Assembly: GCF_010183535.1 (NCBI RefSeq)
Contig: NC_071329.1
Coordinates: 12,276,001-12,340,000, forward strand
Length of the DNA: 64,000 nucleotides
Direction of reading: 5' to 3'
Origin: Caenorhabditis remanei
Lineage: Eukaryota; Nematoda; Chromadorea; Rhabditida; Rhabditidae
Made by a program: the position numbers and the translations under genes. The notes under the pieces were generated by a model. It saw nothing but the letters and a program-made list of their open reading frames with translations. It was not told the DNA's origin and ran no database searches. This document shows, piece by piece, positions 13,404-25,800 of this stretch (position 1 is its first letter; the number at the start of each line of letters is the position of its first letter).

Positions 13404-15567
13404 ATGCCAACATCTCTTTTTATTCACACCCGCCTGGTTTCACATCTCTTGACCTTTTCCCTAAGAAACATCTGCTCCTCACTTCTAAAAGATTATTCGG
13501 TGTCAATTTTTGAAGTCGTTTTGATATGATCTTCCTCTTCCTGCCGTCTTAATCTTCTCCTCCTTACGCTTGCGCTCCTCACTTATTCATTCAACCATCC
13601 AACGACCCATTCACTCATTCATTCAGTCAGTTCTCGGTGGGAGGCCTTTCCCTCTGAACACAGACAGAGACACAGAGAGAGCGCTCGCGTTGGTTTTCGG
13701 AAAGGAAGATGATTGTTTGTGTGTCAGATAGATATGTGTGTGCGTATGGCTGTTGACTCTTTCTCCTCCCAATACCTTCCTGTAGTGGTATTCCAGGAGT
13801 TCACTGTCCCCCAAATGCTTATCCCTAAATGTATCCCATTTCCATTCACCCATTTATTTTCATAATCATCCAATTTGTCATATGTATACGCGACAATTAA
13901 GTGGTTTTGTCGGATTTGGCACTCGAGAGACTCCCTTCCCCCTACCCCAGATGTCTTCTCCCTGAAGAGAGCAGACGTTCCGAAGATTCTATAAGTTATT
14001 TGCTTGCACTTGGGTCTCTTCTTTCCGTTTTGCTCATCTCTTTTTCTTTTTTTTCAACGTCTTCTGCTACTTCTACTTCTGGAATTCACTTACTGAATCA
14101 TTCACCACTCTCTCCCTCTCTCCTCCTTCTTTTTTTCACTTGCCAGCGTAATGTAGTGGCTCCTGATTGACTTCCTCTTCTTCTTTTTTTGCTCAAAAAC
14201 CTCGAAACCATTTCCGTTGCATCTGGAACACTCGTCTTTATTCAAAATCCAATGGTCTTCTGAATCCCCAAGAGACACTTGTCGTCCATATATCTTTTCT
14301 CCTCTTTTCACTTTTCAACCTTCTCCTATCTCAATCTTTTCTCACTTTCCTGAGACATTCATCACCAAGTCCTCGCTTAATCATCAGAAGAGAAATGAGA
14401 AGAGACCAAGTAGCAATCAACAAAAAAAAAACACAGAAAACGAATCAACGTTCATTGAACTGAGGAAGAGAAAAAGTGGGAGGAGTGTGTAAAAGACATG
14501 ACAATTAATCGTGGCGAGACCTTCTTCTTTTACCGCTCCCGAGGTCTCATCCCATCCGCTCCTCGAGAGGAAGACGTCGACACAATCGGTGTTTATTTTT
14601 GAGACGTAGGGCAATTTTACTCGCAAACATATGAGCGGAGAGGCGCCGACGACACCCGGGCGGGCGGGCTGACGAGAGGTTCTGATAGTCGGGAGAAATA
14701 GAGAAGTTGAAAAGAAGAAGAAGAAGAAGCGGCTGCTACTTCTGCCACCGCACGGAAAGAGGATGCGGACACTATTCAAACCGATCCCATAGATATTTTT
14801 TGAACTTTTTTGCAAGAAGATATCAAAGAACGCAGATCAAAAAGAAACATCACGTTTGTTCTCTCATCTTGACTGATTGAACATCTGATGTTATCATCAG
14901 TAATCAATCTGCATTCTCTTCTCAAACCACACATTTTCCTTTTTCTACTTTTTTTTCAACATAAAAACATGGAGACACCGGAAGGAAAATTAGATACAAA
15001 ACGGATTAACGTTCAGATTTGTAGATCAAAAAATATGTACCTCATCTCTCTTTCCGAGACAGCTGCAAATAATCCGTTTTGATTCATTGTCTTTTTTCTG
15101 TTCAAAGTGTAGTTTCAGTTTGTGTTATCACGTCAGTTATATGTGTTCCACTTGAACTATCTGGTTGTCTTTTTCGTTTTCTTCTTCTTTTTTTCACCTT
15201 GTGTTCATGACTCTTTCAATTTGATTTGTTTGCCTAGCACACCCCGTGTCTGACAATTGACCTGACCATCCATCAACCAATTCATCCTAAAATTTCCATC
15301 TGTTTTTATTATGCTCGTTTCGAACTGTTCCGAGATGGATTTTAATGTTGCCATGTTCAAATGATATTTCTAAGAGTCTCATCTTGTTTGTCATATTGTC
15401 ATTAGCGGGTCATCCTCCTCCCTCCTCCCCTCCCATCCAATTCTTCTTAATCCTTCTCCGTCCCCTTTTCTCTTTCTTCTTATGGTACTGGTTGTTGAGC
15501 ATTTGATGAGAAGAAGAAGCACATCTGTAATGACTTGTTTCAACTCTCCTTTTTTTTTTGAAAGTTT

Positions 15568-15577
15568 TGCCACGTCA
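15568..15577 (-). promoter_or_regulatory. TGACGTGGCA on the minus strand
   Basis: Third exact copy, read as TGCCACGTCA on the + strand, about 1.25 kb upstream of the egl-27 start. Confidence 0.3.
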
Positions 15578-16820
15578 TAGGAAGCCAAGACACAGTGGCG
15601 GTCTGCTTTGAGGTCGTCACTGTCACCGTCGAACTGTTTTTGATCGCAAACATACATCGGGTTGTCTCTGTCTCTCCCACTAGTCTCAGCCCTCTTCTTT
15701 TCCCGATGACTACCTTCTCCTCCCTTCTCCCGCCACACCGTCCTACCTCCACTTTCCACCGACTATTCCACCTTTTTGTGGTATGTACTAGCACTTGCCT
15801 CTGCGTCTCCCCTTCTCTTTCTCATTTACAGGTCTCTTTTCCTTTTCTCTCTCACTCACACTTATTCATCTTCCTACCAATACTCTCATTTGGACCAAAT
15901 ACAGTACCTGATGACTTTGGATCCGGAGAGTTCACCCGGGGTCACGTGTGAAAACTGAGCTCCAACTCTACACCTTGCCCCTTCTTGACAATTGTCGTTT
16001 CCTCCTCCTTCTTATCATCACTTGACTTTTTTTGAGCGACACGCTGGACAAGACCAGAGAGTCATTTAGACGGATGATGTTGCCATTTTGTATTGGGGGA
16101 ATGCGCGAAAGCCAGGTGTGAAAACACTCCTAGGTTACCATACATCTAATCCGAGTTTTTGAAATTGACACCTCGACGATCCAACTGGAACCAATAATTG
16201 TCCAACTGATCCTAATCTTTTGACCTTTCGACGTGCCAACCATACCATTCTCTGAACAACTCCGAACCCTCCATAACTCATAGTTGTCTGTTCGTTTTCG
16301 CTCTTTTTCGAAGGCGCCTGGGAACTTCTGGCTCCTTGGAGTCAATCTGATTCCTAGACACTCGGTGGTCCTGCTCCTGCTGCTAAATACACCAAAATAT
16401 TTGATGAATGCGGTGCGACGGCGATGCCGCCAATGTCTCTTTTCCTAGCGGACCAGTCGTGTATGTGCTCTGTTGTATGTGCCCCACTAACCGACGACGA
16501 CCCTCGCCCGCCCCACGCCACTCCCACACCCCACCCCGTCTTCATCCCTTTCCTCTCTCCCGTCTTCCTTCCTTCTATCCCTCGGTGCTGTTCTAGTTTG
16601 TGTTTTTACTAGGCTCTAGAGGGTTCCGGGAGAGGAAAAAGAACTTCTGTGCTCTCCGTCATCATCTTCATCCTCATCCTTCTTCTCATCTTTTTTTGAT
16701 CGTTCCGAAGTCTCATATGTTTCTGAAATGATCTATATGACAACCTACCTTTTGCAGAATAGTTCATCACTATTTGGGGGTGAGCAAACTGGAAAAACTA
16801 AGAAGGCACGAAGAAAGAAG

Positions 16821-19800
16821 ATGAGCCGCTTCGACAGCCAGTGCAGTAGTGAAGACGTCAACAAAGAGGACGAATGTATGCCTTCGTCATCTGAAGATAG
16901 CCAAGGTAATGAAATTGTAACTGAACCGTTCCATGTCATGTATGTCCTCCTGTCAACCTAGATACGGTCATACGGGGGTAATACAGCGGCCGTTCTTTTT
17001 GGGGCCCTTCTCCTCCCACCCAGTCCAGCGTGAAATGTTATGATTCTCGCGGCGGATTAGCGCTTAGCGGATTAGTCGAGCAAATGTACGAACACACAAG
17101 AAGACACCTGCGGCAGTGTTTTTTATTATTATGATGATTTTGGAACTCGAGATACCTCATTATGTTTTCTTGAAACGTTTCGTTATCAGTTCAAAACGTC
17201 CGCAACGAAAATGATAGTGTGATATTAAAACTGTTGCAAAGTATACAGTATCACAAGTCTCCCCATCTCCTTTTTCACAATCAATATGTTATTTTCAGAC
17301 GGCGTATCATCACCCATGGAGAACGATGATGAACCAGAATTCTCACAAAAACATTATGACATTGAACCATGTTATTATAGTTTAACCGGCAAATCAGATA
17401 GGAATTGTCGAGGAATTGTAAGTGTTTTCTTGTTTTCTGCTATGTTTCCAAGAAAAATCAAATCTGAAAAAGCTGAGAAGTTGTTCTCTCCACTTCCAAA
17501 AATTGCACTCTGTCATAGTTATAATCTGAATAGACATCTTTTTGCATGCGTCTCTTCCTCTTCTTAAGTCTCTCAACACTCGAAAAACCAATTAATTGTC
17601 GTTCCGCCAGGAGACACAGACATGAAAACAGTTTAGTGTAAGGGAGGTCATAAGAGAAGAAGAAAGGGAATGTCCTGGTCATAATTCAAATTTCTCTCGG
17701 ATAGTCGAACATGGATACAAATAGACACGAAAAAACCTGGATACGCATCTTTTTTTTCTCTCTGCGAAACGTTTTGATGGCTAAACCTCAAACACTGCGC
17801 ATACAACAGTCACTGCAGACACACACACATTGTGAGCTTCAATCGAGAAGAACCAGATCGTCAAATACTGAGAATATATCGCCGAGCGAGCCGAAAAGCA
17901 AAATGACCTCTCTCTTGTCAAAAAAAGAAAGAGAAATAGGAAAAAGAATGAACTTTTTGGATAGATTAGTTGTGAGTCGACTGGCATACTTCCTCGAATT
18001 TCTTGCGCATGCTTTCCCAAAACAGAGACCAAAGCAAAAACAGCTGCCTCCCTCCCAATTTTTGATCTGAAATTCGAGACAATTGCTTTTTTTCTCTCTG
18101 GCTGTCAAGGAAAGCAAAGTCAACAGAAGTTTTCGGGAGGCCCCAGAGAAATGCTTCTTCTTTTTTTCCTCAAGAGAGTACAAACAATAGAGACGAATGA
18201 GAGTGAAAAAGATAGATACTATGCGACAATAGACACACACAAAACATTTTTTGCCGCATTATATGATTTGTTTGTTTGTTTTGAAACGAATCATCACATT
18301 TTCTACTTCTCACACAGTTTAGTACGCGGGTGGCAATTGACAGTGACCCTTTACTAGAGAGTGTTTTATGTGAATCTGGAGAATAAGCTTGGAGAGACGC
18401 AGACACACACAATCCAATGGAACACTTGTCGCTTAGTACATTCTGAGGGGAACGGGACAAGATTGATGTTCTGAAAAGTTGAGATTTCGAAAAAATACTT
18501 AAATTGAGACGAGCTACAGTAATCCAATTTGCAGGTATACCGGTATCGAAAAGACAGTGATCTAAAAGGGTTTCAATCACACGATGGCACATTGTACAGG
18601 TTACGGGATTCAGTTTTCGTTGAAGTGTCACAAAATGAGCCGTATGTGATAGCGGCAGTATGCGGATTTAAATATGTGAGTTATTGGATTCAGGGGGGAC
18701 TCTCGAATGTCAACAGATGGCATGATTTATACATATTTCCTTTCGAAATGTAATGTGTTTTATGAAGATGAGTTTTAGGCGATGTAGTCAAATCCATATT
18801 TTCGAATTCTGAAAAAAGCCAGTTGATTCCTCATATAAAAAGTGTTCGAATTGAAGAAATTATATTAGTGGGGGAGAAATATTTATATAGTGAATGAACA
18901 AGAGAAATCAGTGAATGATTGAATTGATAAGATAACGAATAGAATGTCGGTAATCAAAAGTGAATGTTGCGAAAACCAAATGATGTTTGTTTGAGGGAAA
19001 TGGTTTTGGAAATTAGTGACGGATGTTTGGGATTCTGAATTTGAACTGAGAGTAGAAAAAGGCATGAGAACCTAAAGTAGAAACGCAGTAGGTAGAAGCC
19101 AAGTGTTACCTCAGGGAACAGCTGAAAATTCTATTTTTGGAACATTTTCAAACGATTTCAAAATTGATATTCATTCCACTAGACAACCAACGTCATTCAC
19201 ACATCTAGTTTTAATTTGATAATCCAAACATCATGAAACAATTCAATATAATTCTCTGATACATCTGCTGACCTCTTCTCGAATTTCCTCTTTTGTTCTC
19301 TTTTTTCTCTAGTTTTGTTCTCAACAACTGGTTGCTACTTGTTTTATGAGGGAGGTCTCTCTTGTCGACCTTTTCCAAATATTTACAAAGTGTTTAGTGG
19401 AAAAAGAGTGGGGGTTCATGTAGTTCCGATTCGAATGTTTTTATTTCGACTGATTACATCAAAAACCGAAAATAAAAGAAGAGTCGAGTTGTATATAATT
19501 AAATAAAGAAGGTGTCATTTTGCCATTCATTTCGTTTGTCCTTCACAACCACCCTCGCAGAAAGAACCGTGTCATAATCGGATTGCGCGCGGCGGAGAAT
19601 CGGAAAAAGGAAATGGAAAGTGAAAAGAACTTTTAGTTTTATGTTCCCCTATTGAGTTAGTTTCGGAAGATTATGTAAAAACAGGAATGTTATTTTTTAT
19701 GAATTCAAATGATTTACACTCTGCCCATTCGACAGTATGTGAACTATGAGCAAACCGTAACGCTCTCTTATTTGTTTACACAGCACGCGACCAGCTGAGC

Positions 19801-22800
19801 GAGAGTCTTGGGGCATTATGTCATGATACGTTCAATATGAAATTTGAGAGAAAAAGATCAGAATACAGGGTAGATACAAATTTATAAGAGTTGAAAAAGA
19901 AGTTGAAATGAATCAAATTATTTTTCAAATTTTCAGACAAAACGAGATCACGTGGTAGTGAAACTAACGAGGTACTTTCGAGCAGATGATATACCAGAAC
20001 TATCACTAAATTTAATGAAACAAGAACGAGCAGAACTTGAGATCAATCCACATTTATGTCCTGTAAGTTATTCGGAATTAGACGGGCGCTTACTAACTTT
20101 TCTTCGTTTTTGCAGCAATCTTTAAATCGAGAATTATTCAACTCAGAATTGCAAATTACTCAACCTGTTTCATGTTTAAGGTCAGTTTTTCTTTCTAGAG
20201 TTTTATTATCCCTTGTGTGTCAAAAAAAGATAGAAGCCTTTCATTTAAAAGAATTGTTTGTTTTGAAATTGGAGCTGCGATTGGTTGAGAAGAGTGATGA
20301 TGAGCGCACGGCGGTTGGCGGCGGTCTGTAATTAGAATACCTTCTTCTTCTATTAACTCTATAAACATCCGGAAGTTGTTCTGAAGTACCCTTTACAACA
20401 CGTCAAAGTTCATCTTCTCTCTTTCTTTTTTGTGTTTCCGTTCGTGAAACCTATCAGCCATGGGCTACTCAATCATCTTTTGCCCCCTCTCTCTCTTCGG
20501 ATTTTCTTTTGTTCTATGTGCAGCACATTTCCCCTGGGACCGAATTAATTGATGTGACGAGGGGAGGGAGGAGCGGACGGGATGGATGGTTGTGTTGTAC
20601 GTGTCAGAAAATGGTGGAAATAGCGACCGGAGACATCAATTATTCCACTTGTTTACCGCCCTCGTTTTCCTCATACTTTTACCTCTCAATTTCATGTGCC
20701 CTTTTGATTTAAATATTCTTGAAAACCTGTTTATTATGAGCATTCAATTTTCTCATTTCAATCAACATTTGAGTTTATTTTCGAAATATGAAACTTACCT
20801 TAGATTACTGTAGGTCAAAGATCTTCTGAATTTAAAAAAGATGAAATCACTTCCCTGAATTATCAGCTCTTCTTTCTCTTCTTCTTCTTTCTGACACATA
20901 TCGAACTAACACGATTTATTACCTCAGTTCTATGCACTCTCTTCCTTTCTACTGTTGCAAGCACAATTTAATAAAAGGCACCCCCCGCTTGCTGCTCGGC
21001 CACCCGAAAAGAAAGAAGAAGAAAGACGTCGGAAGCGAGAAACGACCACAACACAACAAATCACATTTTTATTGCAAACTTTGTATTCTCCCCCTCGTTT
21101 TCTCTTTTTTCTGATCCCCTATCCGTTACACACACACGCAACAATCCGTTTTGAGTAGCCAGTGACTCTCGTCGTCTGGAATAAGCGCCGTTTTTTGATC
21201 TTCCATAATCTGCATGCTAATCCAGATAATCCTTTGATACGTTCTGAATTACCTTCTGATTTCCTATTCTTTTCAAGTTGTTTCCCTACTCGTGTTTCCA
21301 CAACAAAGTGTCTCAAATTTCAAATGTTCCAAGTGCCACGCGCACTTCTGCCATCTGTGTCCGGTGTCGCCCTCCCTTCACTGACTTCTATTTTTCTTGG
21401 CCTCCCGTCATATGACGCGGCGAACCCCGGAGAGAGTATGAATTTCGTCTCATCCCTCTTCTTTATTTCCCTCATCATTTTCTAAGGTTTTTTTGCATCG
21501 GTTTCCGCCATGTCTACGTCTATTTTTTGATGCACGAATTTTTTGGCAGGTTGCCACACGGCCTCCCACAGAGGCCCTCTCAAAGTACTGTGCGCAGTGC
21601 ATTGAGAGGGCCTCCGCTGGAGGCCGTGTTGCCAGCTAACTCTTTTTCTCTTCCGTCTATTTCGGGTCACTCTTTTGAATTCTGGTGGGAACTTTGTGTT
21701 TTTGAAATTTTCTTTACTGCATTCCACTAGTCTTTTTGTTATCTGTTTAAGCAATTCTTGCAAAAATCCCAACCAGAGAATTTTGAGATTACGGTAGTCC
21801 ATTAGAGCATGCTTGCTACACTCACATTTTTATGAAAAAAAAAACAGAAAATTATCAATTTCTTTTGTTTTTTCCAGTTTTAAAAACCTCATATTCAATT
21901 TTGAAAAGTTTAAAATAGACTCTCTCAAACTAGAAAAAGAAAGAGTCGATTTTCGAGCAGCTCAGTCTTTTCTTTTTTCTTTTTACGCACTCCAGCAGAG
22001 CCCATCTTGTTACTCTTCATGTTGCATGCACACGCCACCGCTTCTTTCTTTTAATTTTTTCCTTATTATTCCTTCTTTCTTCCTTTTGCTTCCGCACAAT
22101 TTTAAAGAACGTTTATTCAAAACACTCACCTGTTCACAACTATAATGTCACAGTTTCTCGAATTCCACAAATTTGCATTCGTTTTTCCTCATTCATGTTC
22201 ATTGGTTCCTAGTTTTCTTCTCCTTTATAAAAATATGACCACTCGAAAAATCATATGATGATACTAATTAAAATACTAGGTCTTCTTCCAGTTATTGCTG
22301 TTTTAGACTGAATAAAAATAGAGCATTTTCAGAGGAAAGTGCATAGTCGAATACGTGAAAGACGTCCGGCAGGCGCGAACCGTTGCCGACTTCTCGCTCG
22401 ACAACGACACCTTCTTCTTCTGTCTCCATTACAATCAAGATTCAACGAAACTGGCGTCAACTCACTACGCCATCCGAGTCGGAACATCATTCCAGGTCAG
22501 TGTATACATCTTAAAACATAGACATTGTCTGCTCATGCATCTCATTAATTTTTAACGAGTATCCTTAATATTGAATGTGTTTCAGGCTACATTGCCGCCG
22601 ATGGCAAAATGCTCCGTTGGTGACGACAAGGATCGTGACGAATTGTTATACCGGCCGAATAGTATCGAACCTCGAGAAGAAGAAGATTACATCAAACTAG
22701 CTCGATGTTACCGAACCTTCACTCTGAGTGGGAATCATATGCTTGATTCTCAGAAAAATGCAAGGGTAATCGAACTGTGAACATAATCTGACGCTTTCTT

Positions 22801-25800
22801 TCACATTTCCAGTATCTTCAGGTCAGCGATTTGCTAATGGATGAGGCCATCATTCAGTTACATAGAAGTGGGTACAAAATAGACGATGCTCTGAGTGAGT
22901 TGAATGCAAACGACATTATTCTGACGACAGACGTTGACTATATGACACAAGACGACGCCAAGAAATTTGCAAAGGGTATCAAACAATTAGGAAAGAACTT
23001 TTCGAGGATACACCGGGAACTGTTACCGCATCACAGTCGGGTAAGCATTTCAAATACAATTGTTATGAGGCGTGACATGGCATTTGACAAAAAAAGTGAG
23101 AAAACTGCTTCTTAGAAATTCAAAAGAAAGACGACAATTTCTCAATTTCTCCTATTATTTTTTTCTGGTTTGAACTAGTGGCGTAGTGAACAAGTGGGTA
23201 AACATGACACGTTCTTCTTTTCCTTCCACTTCTCGATTTGGTTCTCTTTTTTTAGTTCGAGAGAAAAATGAAGAGGGAAAAAAGAACAAACAGATTGAGT
23301 GTTCGTGAATGAATGCAACCCATTTTTTCTGATGTTTTTTTTTTTTGTTTATTGTCTTCTTTTGGAGAGTAGAGAGTGTAGAAGAAAAAGAAAAAGCTAT
23401 AGGTCAAAATTAACACACCATAATCACATACCCTTTCGTTTCTTGTTATTTTCTTTTTTACTTCACATTTTTGCGGGTACGGCCGAAAACCAATAACCGA
23501 ACCCATTTTCTTCAATCTCACATTTTTCAATAGACGGTCTCAAGATTTACGACCATGAACTTTTTTTTGGGCGAAAAAAGAAAAGGAAAGAGGAGAATCT
23601 TCTATCTATCTCTTTATCACTTCTCATTCATTCGTTTTCTTTTTGTCCTCTCGTTATCAGTCAACGGACATTACATTTTCTCCCACTCCGATTATTCGCA
23701 TTAGTGTTGACTAACTGCCACTTAATGGCCATTTCAAATTGAATAAAAGTGAATGAGGTGTTTCTATTTGCAGGAACAGCTGGTTTCTTATTATTATCTC
23801 TGGAAGAAGACACCGGAGGCAACAAAACCTAAGCAAGCTGCACGACGGGTGAATCCAACGAGTATTAAACGGCCAACAAAGGAGAAGGTGAAAGCATCTC
23901 GACCGACTTCCACCGAGTATCTTGACTTCGATTCTGCCAGTGAGAGTGACGTTGAGAATAACGGACCATCAGGAAGGGCGTGCCATCATTGCTACGGCGC
24001 AGGTTTGTTTATAATTTTTAAACAAATTCGAATTCTAAAACAAATAATTGTAGACTATTTATTCAATTTCAGAAAGCAAAGACTGGCATCACGCTAATGG
24101 ACTTTTATTGTGCACCGATTGTCGATTGCACTATAAAAAATACGGTCAACTAAGACACGTGGCGAATCGACCAACTCAAGTTCCAGCTTGTCTTTTCAAA
24201 CGATCCAATTCGGACGAAGAAGAAAGCGGTGTACGAACAAGAGCAGGAAAGAAGGAGCAGCGAAAAAGGTATGTTAATATTATTCCTTTATTTTCCGTTC
24301 ATTGTCATATTTATATTATAATTCACACTCAGTCTATCTCTTTCTCTCGGGTAATTCTCACTTCCTCGTGTTCTCATCCGTCTCGTTCTCTAGACTCTCT
24401 TATTCTTTTTTGTTGGGTGTTTGTCCCGAGGCGTCATTTGATAACAAGCGGGCAGGCAGTCAGCGGTCGGTCGCCCTCCCCTCCGACCGAAAAAGAAAAG
24501 TGATATCAGGATAATTAATCGATTATGATACACTGTCTTATGTCTCCTTAATTCTTGTTATCTCTGTAAACCATCTTCCTGCAATCTTATCATTTTTACT
24601 TTTTTTCTTTCATCATCGACAACGTCGTTTAAACATTCGCCACTTTTTATTCTCTTTCTTTTTTTCTCGATGAATAGTGACACACTAGATAGAAAGAAGA
24701 GATGGATGGGACAGATATACTGTCCCGCCGTCTTTTCACTCCTATCAAATTCATTTTATCTTCTAGTATATGGAGGCCGGTTTTCTACCTTTCGATTTTC
24801 TACTCGTGCCCCCTTCATTATTTCTTTCACTTCGTCTAATAGTAGGTATCGAGATTCGCGTAGCGATGGCAACGGTAGATGCGTTTCTGATGACCAATAA
24901 GCTCCATCTCTTCCTCTCACTATTCTATATATTCTTTTCTTGTTTTGCCAATTCGCTCTCATTTTGAAAAGCAGGTTTCGAAAATTTTGTTTTGTGGTGA
25001 AGTGAATATGAGGCTTTCACGAATGCTCTTTCTATCTACGTAGTTGAAGGATTTGGAGATGAACGTCTTCTTCATATTTTCTGCTCCGTATATATCCTGG
25101 CTTCTCCTCCTCAAATTGCAGGTTTCATGTTCTGAAAATAGAGGAAATAAGAGAAGAAACTGGGAGGGCTGACGAGCTTTCTTTACATCTGCTCTCCTTT
25201 TCACACTATCATGTCTCACTTCTCAGTTTTCTTACATCTGACTGCTAAATGCTTCGATGTCTTCTTTTCTACCTCTAGTGTCCCGCTTTCGAAAATAACC
25301 ATCTGCTGTCAATTGGCAGGTGCTCTTATGTGATACCCGGTGGCCCCGTGAGAAGGAAAGCCGATTAGAAAGGTGAACCGGCTTAGGCTACGTTACCTTT
25401 CCCCTTTGCTCATCTTGCCAACCTACAATTTAGTGTCTTATATAGATTTTATCGCAACACAAGCTCGCAATGGCCCCCTGTTTCAAAAATTCAATTCGGT
25501 TGACGAAGACAATGAAACAAAAGCAATTTTGGTTTTGGTGTTGTGCCCGCAGCAAGCCTAAAATTGATTAGGTTTTCTTCTCCGGACGCCAATATCCGCT
25601 ATAGGTTCTTCTTTTCCTGCCATCGCTGTCTTTCAGTTCCCCTTTGGAAAATCGGAAATGAAATTTAGCTATTTATGTTAGAAAGCATTTTGAATTCTCC
25701 TCGGACGTCTTCTGTTCTGAAATGTAGCCTATCAATCATTTTCTTTTAATCCTACAAATCATTGATGTAGCTACATTAAAAAATACGATTTCATAAATCT

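Larger units (their letters stand above)
2231..16757. other. Long non-coding region upstream of egl-27, pyrimidine-rich on the + strand
   Basis: About 14.5 kb without a supportable coding exon. ORFs here are short, lack conserved domains, and consist largely of Phe/Ser/Leu/Pro runs from CT-rich tracts or the Arg/Glu/Lys complement. The + strand is strongly T/C-rich over most of 10.4-16.7 kb, as sense strands of worm introns often are, with purine-rich patches near 4.9, 7.3-7.5 and 9.05-9.35 kb. The likely content is egl-27 promoter and enhancer DNA, or an unrecognised 5' exon followed by a giant first intron. Candidate protein-binding sites are listed separately. Confidence 0.5.

Noticed and set aside
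14417..14815. 132-codon minus-strand ORF
   Set aside because: Composition follows purine/pyrimidine tracts (runs of Phe), with no domain.
18170..18631. 153-codon minus-strand ORF
   Set aside because: It overlaps egl-27 exon 3 in antisense, and the sense exon has clear BAH-domain similarity and correct splice phases.
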